The notes beneath the pieces are model-generated. The model had not been told where the DNA came from. It worked only from the letters and a program-made list of their open reading frames with translations, and made no database searches. From Mortierella sp. BCC40632 (taxonomy: Eukaryota; Mortierellomycota; Mortierellomycetes; Mortierellales; Mortierellaceae): 64,000 nt of DNA. Positions 1 through 12,432 of this stretch are shown piece after piece (within the stretch, counting starts at the first letter, position 1; each line of letters opens with the position of its first letter). The translations under genes were made by a program, and so were the position numbers. The DNA lies in assembly GCA_011634665.1 (NCBI GenBank), contig WAEK01000026.1, positions 124,001-188,000 on the forward strand. Reading direction: 5' to 3'.

Positions 1-1674
1 GGAACAGGGATTGGAGCTGATTACAAAGGCGATTCAAATGACCAATGGCGAATTGAAGTGATTGATTACGATGGTTCAGACAGAAAGTCGGGCGAGATGT
101 TGCATACGTTAAGATCCAAGTTCCGATTGATTCATCCCAATATGGGATGTGCTCTCTTTTCCAACAATATGAAACTACCCAGTTGGGCGTTTGAACAACA
201 AGAGGTCACCTGTATGAGCAGTTCGACACCAAGACGGACGACATGGATGGTTGAGACCAATTCTTATGATGCCTGTAAGTTTTTTCAGAGGAAACATTCC
301 TCAATGACGAGTATGGTCTCCTTTCTTTCTTTTCTTTTCTTTTATCCAGGCAACAATCACAAACTCTTTTTTTCTTTTTTCTATAGATCCAAAGGATGCC
401 AAAATGGTGAACTACCCACGCTATGGATTCTTTAGAAAGTTCCTCGAGTTAAACAAGGTGATGTGGAAAGTCAATGCAGGATTGACGGCGTCTCATCCCT
501 ATGATTCAAGACCCTCTTCTTGGTTCTGGCTCAGAAGGGGTATCAGTTTCTGGTCTCAGGAACAGAAACATGTCTACTTGATCGGTAACTGGTTTACCTG
601 GTACTTGTCATCCTTTTCGGTCATTTTGTATGCTTTGGTCCGAATCACGTTGGTAATCCGTGATAAGCGAGGTTATCGAGACAACTTTAGAGGTGAGATC
701 CATTCTTCATTTTGGAGGCATGATGGGAGAGTTTTCTTTTTTAAAAAAAAAAAAAAAAAAAAAAAATGCCCAAGCTCTTTGATCCTGACCAGGTGGTATT
801 CGCTCCTCCTTCTGTCCTCTCTCTTTCCCTCTTTCTTTTGATGCTAGGCTTCCGCGACTATTACGAAATTTCAGGAGGATTCTTTTTCATGGCGTGGTGT
901 TACCACTATCTTCCTTTCTTCTTGATGGGACGACAACTATTCCTGCATCACTACCTTCCAGCTCTTTATTTCGCCATCTTGTTATTGAGCGTAACCTTTG
1001 ATCTCGCTTGTCGGTTTATGCCCAACCGAGCACGGTTCTCTGCCTTGGTTATTATCTCTCTTATCGCCATCTGGGTCTTCCGAACACGCTCTGCTTTGGT
1101 CTACGGTTCAGAGTGGACTAACGCCGAATGTGAAGCATCCAGGCTTTACAAAACCTGGGATTACGATTGTTACCAATTCCCAAGCTCCTATCAAGTCTAC
1201 AGGGACAATGAAGCTGCACTCAAGAACCAGATGGGTCGGATTGTAGATCCACCTCCGAATCAGAGCCAAGGACCTCTCAAGTCAGGTGAAGGTCAGCCCA
1301 TTGAGAAGCCCCATGATTTCATGGAGAAACTGTTGTCGAGTCCAAAGGACCAGGAGACTAAGCCAGAAGTATCTCATGCGAGTGCAAGTCCTCAGGGATC
1401 AACCCAAGAAGCTATCACGACTCCTAGCAATAGTCTCCATGAAAAGGTGGAGACCAAAAATGATGCTGTTCTAGAAGAGGTGGAGCCAGGAGATGGAGGA
1501 GATGATGATGATGAAGACGAAGCTCGTAATAAGGATGGGAGCGCAGAAGAGAATGTGGAGCTCGCTGAAGATGAAGAAGATGAAGGAGATGAGGAGGATG
1601 AAGGAGACGATGAAGATGAAGATGATGAGACTCAAAACGCTGAAGACACTATAGACACCGACCCACGGCCATAA
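1..1674 (+). CDS. Protein O-mannosyltransferase (PMT family), 3' part
   Basis: Partial at the left edge. Exons read <1-274, 387-692 and 848-1674; both introns are GT-AG and both joins keep frame. PMT enzymes (GT39) transfer mannose from dolichyl-phosphate mannose to Ser/Thr of proteins entering the ER. Visible parts are the end of the MIR region (LPSWAFEQQEVTC), the loop before the C-terminal membrane block (NAGLTASHPYDSRP, then RRGISFW and VYLIGN), and the PMT_4TMC membrane block with HYLPFFLMGRQLFLHHYLPA, ending near WDYDC. The last ~140 residues are hydrophilic and end in an Asp/Glu-rich run (about 1480-1650), which is not typical of the family. I could not decide between the PMT1 and PMT4 subfamilies. 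An A-tract of over 20 bases lies inside intron 2. Confidence 0.9.
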
Positions 1675-1922
1675 TACACACACTTTTCTGTTCTTCATCT
1701 CTCATCAATGGCTATTTGACTGTTTTATTCTTTGGCAAAGAGTTTCCAAAGAAGCTCGACACATTAGCTGGAGGTAGTCTTTTGAGCGTAGAATTTGCTC
1801 CGCGCAGCATCTTGTCCCCTCACGCTTGACTTGCTTGCCAAGCAGTTTTTTTTTTTTTTTTTTTTATTCTTTGGTATCAGTTATTTGTATCTTAGTTTAC
1901 CTAATAGAGTCAACCTCTTTCT

Positions 1923-2295
1923 TTAGCTCTGCTCCAGCTCCACAAGAGTACCATGGCAATCCTTGGGGTGCAAAAAGACAACGGGCTTTCCATGAGCACC
2001 AATCTTGGGGACAGGGTTCAAAGCCTTGATACCCTTGGCCATCAGATCGTTGACAGCCTTGGTGACATCATCGACCTCGATACAGATATGATGAATACCA
2101 CCGGATTTGTTCTTGTTGAGGAATCCCTGGATAGGTGAATTCTCTCCATATGGGTGAAGGAGCTCAATCTTGGTGTTGCCCAACTCGACAAAAACCGTGT
2201 ACACACCATGTTCAGGCAATGGCTAAAAAAGAAAAATTCGCAACAGCCCAAAGGCATGAGTAAAGCCATAGAAACAGTGAGAGAGAGAGAGAGAG

Positions 2296-2326
<31 letters not shown>

Positions 2327-2887
2327 AAAGTAAAAGATGCTGAAGAGACTTACGACTTTAGCGCTGACTTTGGCACCCATAAGATCCCGGTAAAAGGCGG
2401 TCGACTGATCAATGTCCGGAACGGCAATCGCCACATGGTTCAATCGTCCGAGAGACCAGAGTGGAGAGGTCTAGTTTAGATTTGAATCAAATATGTTTCC
2501 GTAGAAAGAGTGAGAGGAGAAAGATATATCTATGTTAGATTTTCAGTCAAGGACAGAAACTCGTATAATCATACACCCGATGCAGAGCTCCGATAAGTAG
2601 AGAGAGAGAAAAAGAGGAAAAAAAAAAAAAAAGGTGCTTCGCTCGCTCCGTGACACCATTCTCTTATCCTGCATGAATTACCGCCATTTCGGTACCCGAC
2701 TACCAAAGAAAGAAATATCATCACTTTTTTCCGAACACTGAAAAAAAAAAAAAAAAAAAAAAAAGGTCTGACCACAAAAGTAGAATGGAGAGGAGCTGTA
2801 TTTTACCTTGGGAACACCTGTCGAAAGCGCACGTCTGGGGATGGATGCCTGGAGTGGAGAGGCACGAGCAAGGAATGAACGCAACAT
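1923..2887 (-). CDS. MCEE: Methylmalonyl-CoA epimerase, mitochondrial
   Basis: Three exons: complement(2807-2887, 2354-2470, 1923-2222), all in frame, giving 165 aa. The enzyme interconverts (S)- and (R)-methylmalonyl-CoA, the step before B12-dependent methylmalonyl-CoA mutase in propionyl-CoA breakdown. The mature part begins with the family signature LWSLGRLNHVAIAVPD, whose His is a metal ligand in this vicinal-oxygen-chelate fold. The second half contains GIHHICIEVDD and ends with HPKDCHGTLVELEQ, with a further His and Glu ligand. The first ~30 residues are Arg/Ser-rich without acidic residues (MLRSFLARASPLQASIPRRA), a likely mitochondrial targeting peptide. Length fits the family (160-180 aa). 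A (GA)n run fills part of intron 2. Confidence 0.93.
2281..2330. repeat. (GA)n microsatellite in epimerase intron 2
   Basis: About 50 bases of GA/GAGAG repeats between the second and third epimerase exons. On the coding strand it reads as TC repeats, so it could serve as a long pyrimidine tract. Confidence 0.9.
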
Positions 2888-3384
2888 GATGAGGAGTTTT
2901 TTCTCTTTTTTTTTTTAGAAAATGAGGACAGACGAAATGCGGAAATGCGGAAATGCGGAAAGAATGAAGGATGTGATGCGATCGAGTCGGATGGAAAATA
3001 TACAGCCATCTCGGCTCGCTTGCTTTTTACTCCCCTAATTTTTCCCACGGCTAACGAGTCCAGTTCACGTGAGCTTAGAAAATAAAATAAAAAAAAAATG
3101 CCAACTTTTTCTTTCAAAAAAAAAAAAAAAAAAAAAAAAAAAGGAGCTACTTAAGATACACAAGTTATACAACAACGGAGAAAAGAACAAAAGAAAAGAA
3201 AAGAAAAGAAAAGAAAAGAACAAACAGCGTGTCGTATGCACAAATCATTTCACTTGGAATAATGGGGGAGCAAAAAAAAAAATATAAAAAACAGAAAAAC
3301 GACAATGGTAAAACAAACGATAAAAAAAAAAAAAAAAAAAATGAGGTCCGGCTTCCCGCCATTATTTTTTCTTGCTGGCCTCGC
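2888..3384. other. Spacer between epimerase 5' end and DEF1-like 3' end
   Basis: No gene seen. It holds several A-tracts (one of about 26 A at 3117-3142), an AAAAG microsatellite (about 3190-3220) and a CACGTG E-box at 3066-3071, about 180 bases upstream of the epimerase start. Both flanking genes are on the minus strand, so this is the epimerase promoter plus the DEF1-like 3' UTR. Confidence 0.6.
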
Positions 3385-6300
3385 TTAGTTCTGAGAAGGC
3401 CAGAACTGCTGCTGTTGCTGCTGTTGCTGCTGGTTACGACCTCCACCTTGATGTTGGTTAGGGTGGTAGCCCTGGTGGTACTGGTAGTTGGAAAACATTT
3501 GCTGCTGATAGTATCCTTGGTGGGTCTGACCCATCATGCCTGGCTGCTGGCCTTGGAGAGAACCTGGTCCTCCTGCGGCGTTGGTCGACTGAGAACCCGC
3601 TCCTGTCGAGCTCTTGTCACTACTTGCAGTGTATCCGGTGCCTGCTCCACTACCGCTTTTAGCCCCACCAGTTGCACTAGGCGCAGAGGTGCCTGTCTGC
3701 TGTGGCTGGCCACCCAAAAAGTTTTGCATGCCAGGGTTGGCATTGTACTTGCCATATGGCTCATTGCCTAGTCCCCCCATGCCATGGAGGCCCGACATGT
3801 CATCATAGCCAGACTGTGAGTATTGGTGATGTCCACCTTGGCCTACACCCGTCGTGCCATAGTTTCCATAGGGCGAGCTGTTTGTGGCTCCAGGCTTGTT
3901 TGAATGGGGCTGTTGTTGATACATCGGGTACATATTCTTATTCATGAACGGTTGTCCGTATCCCGACTGTTGATAAGCGTTAGGGAATTGGTTGGGCATG
4001 TAGTAGTATGGGTAATACGGGATGCCTCCCGCCATACCAGGATAGGTCTGTTGCTGCTGTTGCTGTTGCTGAAGAGTTTGTTGCGCCTGACTCGTGCTCG
4101 TGCTCGATGCTCCTGATGTGGTCACGGTTGAGGATGAGTCCTGGCTGTACTTTCCATCACGAGGCTGATAGCTATTGGTGCCAGTGCCAGGGACCTGGCT
4201 ATAGTTGGTGGGATCATAGTACATTGCACGCTGGAGTTCATTGCCATAAAGAGCTGCATAATCATTCGGGTGCGAGGCAATAGGGCCCATTCCAAACGAT
4301 CCAAGCTGGCTAGCTGGGTTAGGCATGTATGATCCATAGGGCGATCCCATGGCATCATGACCCATTCCTGGGTGATGGTGATGCTGGCCTAGGAAGCTAG
4401 CGGTTGGGTCCTGCTTCAGGTACGAGACATTGGTTGCGGTGGCAGGTTGACCACCGGCGACAGCACTAGCGCCTTGGTAGCCAGCAGCACCAGTAGGTGC
4501 GCCTGGCTGACGACCATAGACAGGCTGCTGTGCTTGCTGCTGGAAAGATGGCTGAACAGACTGTTGCGAGGGTTGGGCTCCTGGTTGCTGCTGGGGCTGC
4601 TGGGGCTGCTGGGGCTGTTGAGGCTGTTGAGGCTGCTGAGGCTGCTGAGGTTGCTGAGGCTGCTGAGGTTGCTGGGGTTGCTGAGTAGCTGACTGGGCGG
4701 CGGCTGCAGCAGGCTGACTGGGCTGCGAAGGAGCTGCAACCTGGACTGGGGCTGGGGCTGGGGCTGGAGCTGCAACTGGGGTCTGAACTGGAGCTGGAAC
4801 TGGAACTGGAGCTGGCTTCGGGACGGCCACCTCTGGCTCCTGTGACTCCTGGGGCTGTACCTGTGCCTGGAGCTGCTGTGTAGGCTGCTCTTCAATCTGT
4901 TCAGGTTCTACAGGAGCAGAGTCTTCGCTCAAGGAGAAGCTTCCAAACTTCAATGCAACGCCGTGAATGGCTGATGAGCCGCCGGGAAGCACAACAGGTA
5001 CTTCCTGATTTGCACGACGCGGTTGAGCTGCAGGCTTCTTTAAACCGGGAGGTCCAGAAGAAGACGTGGTGGAGGTAGATACCTCGGAAGCTGGTGTTGG
5101 TGTAGCAACAGACTCTTGTACGGATTCTGTCTCTGGCTCGGGTTCTGGTCCGGCTGTCGCCTCTGCCGTCTCGTGACTTTCTGATGGTACAGATTCAACA
5201 GGCTCTGGTTCCTCTTCTTTGACTTCTGGCTCCTCTTTAACAGCTATGGGTTCTGGAACTGACTCTTTGGCTGGTTCGGGGGTAGGTTCGGGTTCATGTG
5301 CTAGCGTTGGTGCTGCCGCTGCTGCCGGTGCTGGTGCTGGCTGTTCAGCGGGAACGGGTGCTGGCGGGGGGGCTTTTGGAGTTGCAGCTGGGGCAGGTTG
5401 GCGTGGAGGTTCTGAGGGTCTATAAAAACGAAGGCAACAGCAGCTCTTTTAGTCATCAGCTCTTTTAGATCTCTTGCCCTTATCACACACAGGGTTCCTC
5501 GACATACTTGACAATCTTGGCCCAGGACATCTTGGAGCCTGGGGGAATCGTAGAGGGACTGCCTTTCTTTGCAGATGCAGCAGCAGTTGTTGCCGTTGCT
5601 GTTGCCGTTGCTGTGGAAGTGCTTGGTCCCCATGGATCTGTAGCAGAAGAGGCCGGTACGGCTGGGGTAGACCATGGGTCGACACTGGAGCTGGTGCTAT
5701 CAGCGGGCTGTGAATCGTCTGCTGCTGGAGTCGAAGATACATCGCCCCATCCAGATTTTGAGGAATCGGCCAAAGGTTCTGCATTCCAAGTAGATGATGT
5801 TTCCGCAGAACCAGGTGCACCACCCCATCCAGACGACGTGTCTGAGGCTGCTGGGCGCGACCCCGCAACTGTCTTAGCCCATGATGGGGCATCGTTTGTG
5901 CTTGTGGACAGAGCGGCTGTGGTATTGTCGATCTTTTCGGCTTCCCATGAACCGTTGGAGTCCTCTGCTTTGGGTGCGCGTTGAAGACGGTCTCCATTCT
6001 GAGAACGGTGACCACCACGAGTAGAGCCATCACGTCCGCCACGGAATCCGTCTAGGAAATGAAGAGAGAACAGGAATGCTCAGCAGTCACTCCAAAAACC
6101 TCGAGTTCATTGAAATGTCATGATGAGAAAAGAGAGACTCACCACCTCCACGACTGCGGCCGCCTCGATCTGAAGCAGGACCGCGTTGGAAGCTGTTACG
6201 ATTGAATTGTCTGTCTGTGGTAGGCTTTGGCTTCTGAGGCTTCTTCTTGGCCTTTACTTCGCCCCACTGACTGGCATGACCTAGCAGATGTTGAGTCAAG

Positions 6301-7440
6301 AGGAGACTGGGTCAAAGACAGAAAAAAAATGGGTAAAGAAAAAGTCGATCACATTCCATCACACCATATCATCACCAGTCGATCCCATCACCACCCCGAG
6401 TGAGTGGATCTGTGCACGCGTGTGAATCACTAATCTCTTAGAGAAAAGTCGTGGTAACCCCACCCCTCACCACTTTCTCCTCTCCTCCGTCGAAAACGGC
6501 GGGTAACAAGATAGGATCACCCGACAGCCCCGCTGAAACAACGAGGGGCTGTGAAGGGGAGAGGAGGAAGAGGAGGAAGAGTGCACCAGTAACAGAACAC
6601 TGGCCAATCGGCCACTGGCGGGAGGTTGAAAGTTGAAGGTGCATTACCCACTACACACTCACACACCCGCCAAGGTTTATCACAAAGGGCGTTGGTGGTC
6701 CGCCCGTTCATAAAATAACGGATTCTCAGACCAAGCTACTATCATCCAAGAGTACTGTCACTGCCAGCATCCTTGCCTCGTTCATTCTTCAACCCAGTAT
6801 TCTCGCCTGATCTGGTCATACAAGGCTGTGTCCTCCCCGCACTCTTGACAAATGATGGGTTACAAAGTAGGTCTGATTCCCTGACCACTGGGCACTTAGA
6901 CTGATACACATCATTCCCTTCTCATCCCTACCCACCCCTAACTTCCCTTCCAGCACACGCATGTTGGGATGACAAAGAGCAGTATCGACAGAGTCTGGTT
7001 CGCTAGGCCCAACTGCAGCTTCTTCATCGAGATCTCCATCCGACAAAAGGGGTTTGGAATTAAGTTACTCAATGCAAATGAGGAGAGACGCGCTCGGGGA
7101 TGGGGGGTGGGGGAGGATGATGGAAAGGGGTGCAGAGAGAGAAAAGAGAGAGGGAGAGGGAGAGAAAAACGCGAGCAATGACAGGTGCATAGAGAGGAGG
7201 AGAAAGAGAAAGATGACAATCTCTCCAATCGAATTTACCTTCACTGATTCGAACAATGGCAAGCTCAACCTCTCCGTTAGCCTCTTGAACGGCATATATA
7301 AGATCTTCCTCTGCCCAGTCAGGGAAGAGCTCTTTCAATGAGGTGAGTGCTCCTGCATGTTCTCGGCGGAGTTTGCGATCGTCTGGTTCGTCTTTGCCGC
7401 TTGGTCGAGCTCGCTGTGTTGATGTGATAAACGATGTCAT
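3385..7440 (-). CDS. DEF1: DEF1-like RNA polymerase II degradation factor (CUE + Gln-rich)
   Basis: Four exons: complement(7239-7440, 6143-6280, 5487-6051, 3385-5419), total 979 aa in frame. Residues ~30-67 form a CUE domain (ALTSLKELFPDWAEEDLI, then AVQEANGEVELAI), which binds ubiquitin. An RGG-like Arg/Gly region follows (~90-130), then Trp/Ser repeats, a Pro/Ala/Glu region, and a C-terminal half dominated by Gln with a poly-(PQQ) block (about 4580-4690) and Tyr/Asn/Gly/Gln-rich prion-like sequence ending in poly-Gln. This order is that of yeast Def1, which recruits Elongin-Cullin ligase to stalled polymerase II. The start at 7440 is the first ATG before the CUE domain. Intron 3 needs the donor GTGATAAG to keep frame. 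Intron 1 is long (958 bases). Function rests on architecture, since low-complexity parts give little homology. Confidence 0.8.
4585..4690. repeat. CTG-type trinucleotide repeat coding poly-Pro/Gln
   Basis: Imperfect CTG/CTGAGG array on the plus strand, coding PQQ repeats in the DEF1-like protein on the minus strand. A second short CTG run near 3409-3430 codes the C-terminal poly-Gln. Such tracts are prone to length change. Confidence 0.85.
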
Positions 7441-7623
7441 TTTTTTGTCTTTTGCTCTACCAAGTCCGAACAACGCATCACGCCATCGACAAAGCAAAAA
7501 AAAAAAAAAAAAAAAAAAGTCAGTCTACAGCTTGCCACCATGCTGCCTGAACATCTCTACGGGTCCCATAGGCGGTGCCCTGATCAGTCATTTATAAAAG
7601 TTTGAATGACTTTTGGAGCAACC

Positions 7624-7658
<35 letters not shown>

Positions 7659-8584
7659 AGAACAATGAAAAGGCAGACTGGAGACTCCAACACGAAGACA
7701 GTCCGCCCTTTCTCGCCAAGCGAGAAAAGTAATGAATATGAGGATGGCCAGCGCGATAAGACACTTCGTCCTGCCCGTTAATGCACTCTTGTTTGCATAC
7801 CCATTCCTCTTGGAATGTACTGGTCAAGGCATGACATGCAAGTAAGCTTACGCATGCCCCGTGATGCGCTGCTCACTTTTTTTCAGTGCCACGGCGGGAG
7901 TTACCTTTTTTATATGTGAGTGTGTGCACGAGAGTGCGGTGGGCGTACTTGCGTGGGAGTCGGTCGTGTGAGGCCTTGGACAGTGGAGTAGAGATGAATG
8001 GCGGTTGTCGTGTCAAGGGGGGGATCAGGTGGATGGAGATTGAGTGCGAAGAAGAGAGAAAAGAGAGAAAGAAAAAGAAAAGGAAGAGGAAAGAAGAACA
8101 GACTCCCCACCCCAGCGTACGAAAAAAAAGGAGTCGACACTCCCTGCAGTGTTGGCTCGTTTCCTCTCGCTCGGCCAGTCTGCTATTGATTCCTCTGTCC
8201 ACTCCAAAGGCTCCTCACTCTCCTACTCCTTCTCCTGCGCCTCCAGTAGATCGACCCAGTCCACCTCTGGCTCCCCACCCGCACTTCTATCGACCAGGAG
8301 TCACCACTAACGTATTGTTATGGGGGGGGAGGGGAGAGGAGGTGGTGCGTGTGCGTGTGCGTTTTGAGTGAAAGGGCTCGACCACACAAGAGCACCCAGG
8401 ACCAGGAGAGCGGTGGCAAGCATTATCGCCATCCACACAGCACCCTGGTTGAAGGATAGGGCAGTCAGCGCTAAATCCCAGCCGAGTTTTGAGAAGTGTT
8501 ATTTTGAGTCTGGATTCAAACGGCATCCCCTCTCCCCCTGCTTACTTGCCTGCATCCCTGCATCCTAGCTCATCCTTGCCCATC
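7441..8584. promoter_or_regulatory. Shared promoter region of DEF1-like (-) and eIF2-gamma (+)
   Basis: The two genes diverge from this 1.1-kb spacer. It carries A-tracts at about 7498-7519 and 7627-7655, purine-rich runs near 8045-8100 and pyrimidine-rich runs near 8200-8280. I see no convincing coding region; the open frames here overlap one another and are low-complexity. Confidence 0.5.
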
Positions 8585-9372
8585 ATGGATACTCCCCTGG
8601 ACCTGTCTACACTGCACGCCCTCTCCCACGAGGTCATCTCCAAGCAGGCCACCATCAACATTGGTAATTCCCCTTCATTCGACCTCGCCTCCACCGGATC
8701 TCGGAAATGAGCTTGCTTCAAGCACTCTTCTCGACTCTTTGCTTTGGACCAACTGCTATGAGCCTCAATTGGATCAGCACTTCTGTCAACTCGCTCTTTT
8801 TCTTGTTTACATATCATGTGGGCCCATGCACGCTCGACTCATCGACTATCGTCTGCCACGCGACCCTCCTCCTCATGGTGCACTTTACTCTACTCTGGAT
8901 CAAACCCTGGACGTCTTTTTTTTTTTTTCTGCTCGCTCACGCTTGGACTTGAATCTCCTTGATCTATACAGGTACCATTGGCCACGTCGCTCACGGTAAA
9001 TCCACGGTTGTCAAGGCAATCTCAGGTGTCCAGGTACGAAAACTCGGCCTCATTTCTTAATACTTGGTACTGTCATCATTTCGCCTAGAATCAGTGAGAT
9101 CATGCCCTTTCTAACCTCTTCATTCCTTTCACCTGGGCATCTTTCTATCCTTTTGAACATAGACTGTCCGTTTCAAGAACGAGCTGGAGCGCAACATTAC
9201 CATCAAGTTGGGATATGCCAATGCCAAGGTATCACTTGTGGATGGAGGCAGTAGATCAGCAATACCTCCTTGGATCGGCAGGCGCGTCTGCCCTTTTTTT
9301 TTTTTTTTTTTTTTTTATATATACTATTGTTATTGTTGTTATTGTTATTTTTTGTATTATTGTTGCTACTGC

Positions 9373-9407
<35 letters not shown>

Positions 9408-10432
9408 GGGAATTCTTTTGATTGTCTACATCGCACATTTGGCTAACCAGATCGAGATTGACTCTTTCCTTTATAGATCTACAAGTGCCAGAATGAGGCA
9501 TGCCCTCGTCCCGGATGCTACAAGTCCTACCGCAGCAGCATGGAAGACAACCCCAAGTGCGAGCGACCTGGATGCGGTGGCATCATGAAGCTGGAGAGGT
9601 AGTGTGCTGAATATCTGCCAGGATCGCTCGAAAGGGGGGGGGGATGCTTTATACTCGTGAAGTTGATGGCTAACACGTCTTGTGACATGGATAAATAGAC
9701 ATGTCTCTTTTGTCGATTGTCCTGGTATGTAACACCGGTCCCTCCAAAGAGCAAACACATGATGCAGGAACGAGAAATGGGGATTACTGTCCTCGTATTT
9801 TCCTGATAACCGACACCTGCTGCCCTTCTCTTCTTCTCCCAACACTGACTATAGGACACGATATTCTGATGGCCACCATGTTGAACGGAGCGGCAGTCAT
9901 GGACGCAGCTTTGTTGTTGGTGGCTGCCAACGAATCCTGCCCACAGCCCCAGACGAGCGAGCATCTTGCTGCTATTGAGATTATGAAGCTGGAGCACATT
10001 ATTATTCTCCAGAACAAGGTCGATCTGCTCAAGGAGTCTGCGGCATTGGAGCACTACCAGAGCATTCTCCAGTTTGTCAAGGGAACTATTGCTGATGGTG
10101 CACCCATCGTTCCTATCTCGGCCCAGCTCAAGTACAACATTGATGCTGTCAATGAGTACATTGTGAAGCGAATTCCTATCCCTGTCCGCGACTTTACTGC
10201 AGATCCTCGTTTGATTGTTATTCGCTCATTCGATGTCAACAAGCCTGGTGCTGAGGTCGATCAATTGACTGGAGGAATTGCTGGTGGTTCTATCCTCAAC
10301 GGTGTTCTGCGTGTAAGTTGGTCTCTTTTGATCTTTTTTCCATTTGAGTAACTCGAGTGAAGAACTGCAAATATCGAATATGATGGCTAGACAACGAAAC
10401 ACTCGACACTATACCAATGCGATTCTGATGAC

Positions 10433-10463
<31 letters not shown>

Positions 10464-11003
10464 AAATAGCTTGGAGATGAGATTGAGATCCGTCCTGGTA
10501 TTGTGACCAAGGATAATGAAGGTAGAATCCGGTGCAGACCCATCTTTTCGCGAATTGTCACACTCTTGGCCGAACAAAACACTCTCAAGTTTGCTGTTCC
10601 TGGAGGACTGATTGGTGTGGGTACCAAGATTGATCCTACTCTGTGCCGTGCCGATCGTTTGGTTGGTCAAGTGCTGGGTGCTGTTGGCAAGTTGCCTGAT
10701 GTGTATTCCGAGTTGGAGATCAACTACTTTTTGCTCCGCCGTCTCTTGGGAGTCAAGACCGATGACAAGAAGCAGGCTAAGGTCACCAAGTTGACCAAGA
10801 ACGAAGTCTTGATGGTCAACATTGGTTCGACCTCGACCGGAGGTCGTGTGATCCAGGTCAAGAACGATATTGCCAAGATTGCCTTGACGGGTCTTGCCTG
10901 TTCGGAGGCTGGTGCAAACGTTGCATTGTCGCGTCGTATTGCTAACCACTGGCGTTTGATTGGATGGGGCAAGATTACCCGAGGTTCTGCTGTCCCCATC
11001 TAG
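8585..11003 (+). CDS. GCD11: Translation initiation factor eIF2 gamma subunit
   Basis: Seven exons: 8585-8663, 8972-9033, 9163-9228, 9477-9598, 9699-9724, 9855-10312, 10470-11003; 448 aa, every join in frame. This GTPase subunit of eIF2 carries Met-tRNAi to the 40S ribosome. G1 is GHVAHGKST (residues ~30-38). A zinc-ribbon insertion follows ([11 protein letters not shown] ... CERPGC). G3 is VDCPGH (~115-120) and G4 is NKVD (~171). Domains II and III follow ([34 protein letters not shown]) to the C-terminal WRLIGWGKI. The N-terminus is short compared with yeast (448 against about 527 aa) but begins with [20 protein letters not shown], the normal family start. Intron 6 ends in a long A-tract directly before its AG. 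Confidence 0.97.
9294..9412. repeat. T23 tract plus TTG/TTATTG microsatellite in eIF2-gamma intron 3
   Basis: A run of 23 T (9294-9316) is followed by mixed TTATTG and then pure TTG repeats up to about 9411. It is wholly intronic. Confidence 0.9.
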
Positions 11004-11989
11004 AAAGGACACGCATTAAAAAATCAAAAAGGAGTTAACGCTAGTGGCGAAGGTGGCTATTTGGATGGTTTGATGTTCAATGCTGCTATGGTGTTTGGGT
11101 GAGACGAGAGAGGAGAGAGGCTGAAGTGGATGACATGGGGCAGAGGGAGATGCAATAAAAATTGGAACTGTAATGGACAAAGCCTTGTGGATCAAGGAGG
11201 CATGTGTGTTGAGTGGTGGAACCTGGACCTGGACAAAGTGCAGGTGCATGAACTAAGCTATCAGTAGGCCCGTGCAGCAATGGATTGTTTAGGAGAGGTA
11301 GACATCTAATGGGACGCGTCCAAGAGATGAAAAAGAAAAGGCCTCAGTATTCACGACGCGAGTGGAAACAGAGACAGATATGGGCTAGGGTCGGATAAAG
11401 AGAATGAGAGGCGGAGGAGGAGGCGGAGGAAGAGGCTGATGAGAGGATGGGCCCCTGCACTAAAGCACAAGCAAACATTGTGGACAGTGAAGGAAGAAAA
11501 GGAGTCGAACACGCACAATACGTGCGACCGTTATGCAGGCTATTTTTGGCGGGCGAAGGGCCAGCAGGACAGATAACAACAGGGGGGAGAGAGGGATTGG
11601 GCTGTCTCTCTCTTTCTCTCTTTCTCTGAAATAGAGCACTGCCCACTTGTTGTTCATTACCCAACAGTAGATTCTCGCTCTCCCACTTCCTCGTGCTTGG
11701 CATTTCCCATCCTACCCTGCCACTCTCATTTTCTTTCTCTTTCTCTCTTTCCTTCTTTCTCTTTCTTCATTTGTCCCTTTCTCTCCCAACCTCATCCTAT
11801 TCATCTCTTAACCCCATTTTCCCATTATCGACGCCACCTTTTCCGATCATTGATCCTGTTCCTGCATCCATCTGCATATTTCCGACGCTCTTGCTTATCC
11901 CCATCTTGCATCCATCACAAACGCTGTCCATCGTACTATCTGTTCATCTGAGCCCAATAATCAATCCTCGCCCTACCATCTAACTCACC
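11004..11989. other. Spacer upstream of the chitin-binding protein gene
   Basis: No gene seen. The last ~280 bases (11700-11985) are almost purely pyrimidine on the plus strand, as in a strong fungal promoter/5' leader. The left part is the eIF2-gamma 3' UTR and unassigned sequence. Confidence 0.5.
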
Positions 11990-12135
11990 ATGGTCAAGTC
12001 GAATCTCTTGCTCCTCTGCCTCGTCCTCGCCGGACTCTTCTCCGTCGTCTCTGCTCAGGAGCGGTGCGGTTCCGACTCGGGTACAGGCGCCTCATGCCCT
12101 TCCCCCAACTGCTGTTCCTCGGCCGTAAGAACCAA

Positions 12136-12169
<34 letters not shown>

Positions 12170-12385
12170 TATCGCTGTCCGGGCCTCCTGTGCAGAAGCC
12201 TCTGATTGGGCGCGGATATGGCAACAGTTCAACACCGAAGCGGCCTTTTTTTCTCTTTTGCCACTCTCCTCTTTCCCGCAATCAATCAATCAGTCTCCCC
12301 CTCGGCCGAGCTGCCCTTCGCACGTCTCCTCCTTACTATCCATCGTTTATCGAGGATGAGCTGGATGCTGCCAGTGATACTGATA

Positions 12386-12432
<47 letters not shown>

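Noticed and set aside
6816..7228. Several small open frames in DEF1-like intron 1
   Set aside because: Purine/pyrimidine-biased sequence gives overlapping open frames on both strands; the intron is required to join the CUE exon to the rest.
9325..9411. CRISPR-like regular repeat
   Set aside because: It is a simple TTG/TTATTG microsatellite without unique spacers, inside an intron.
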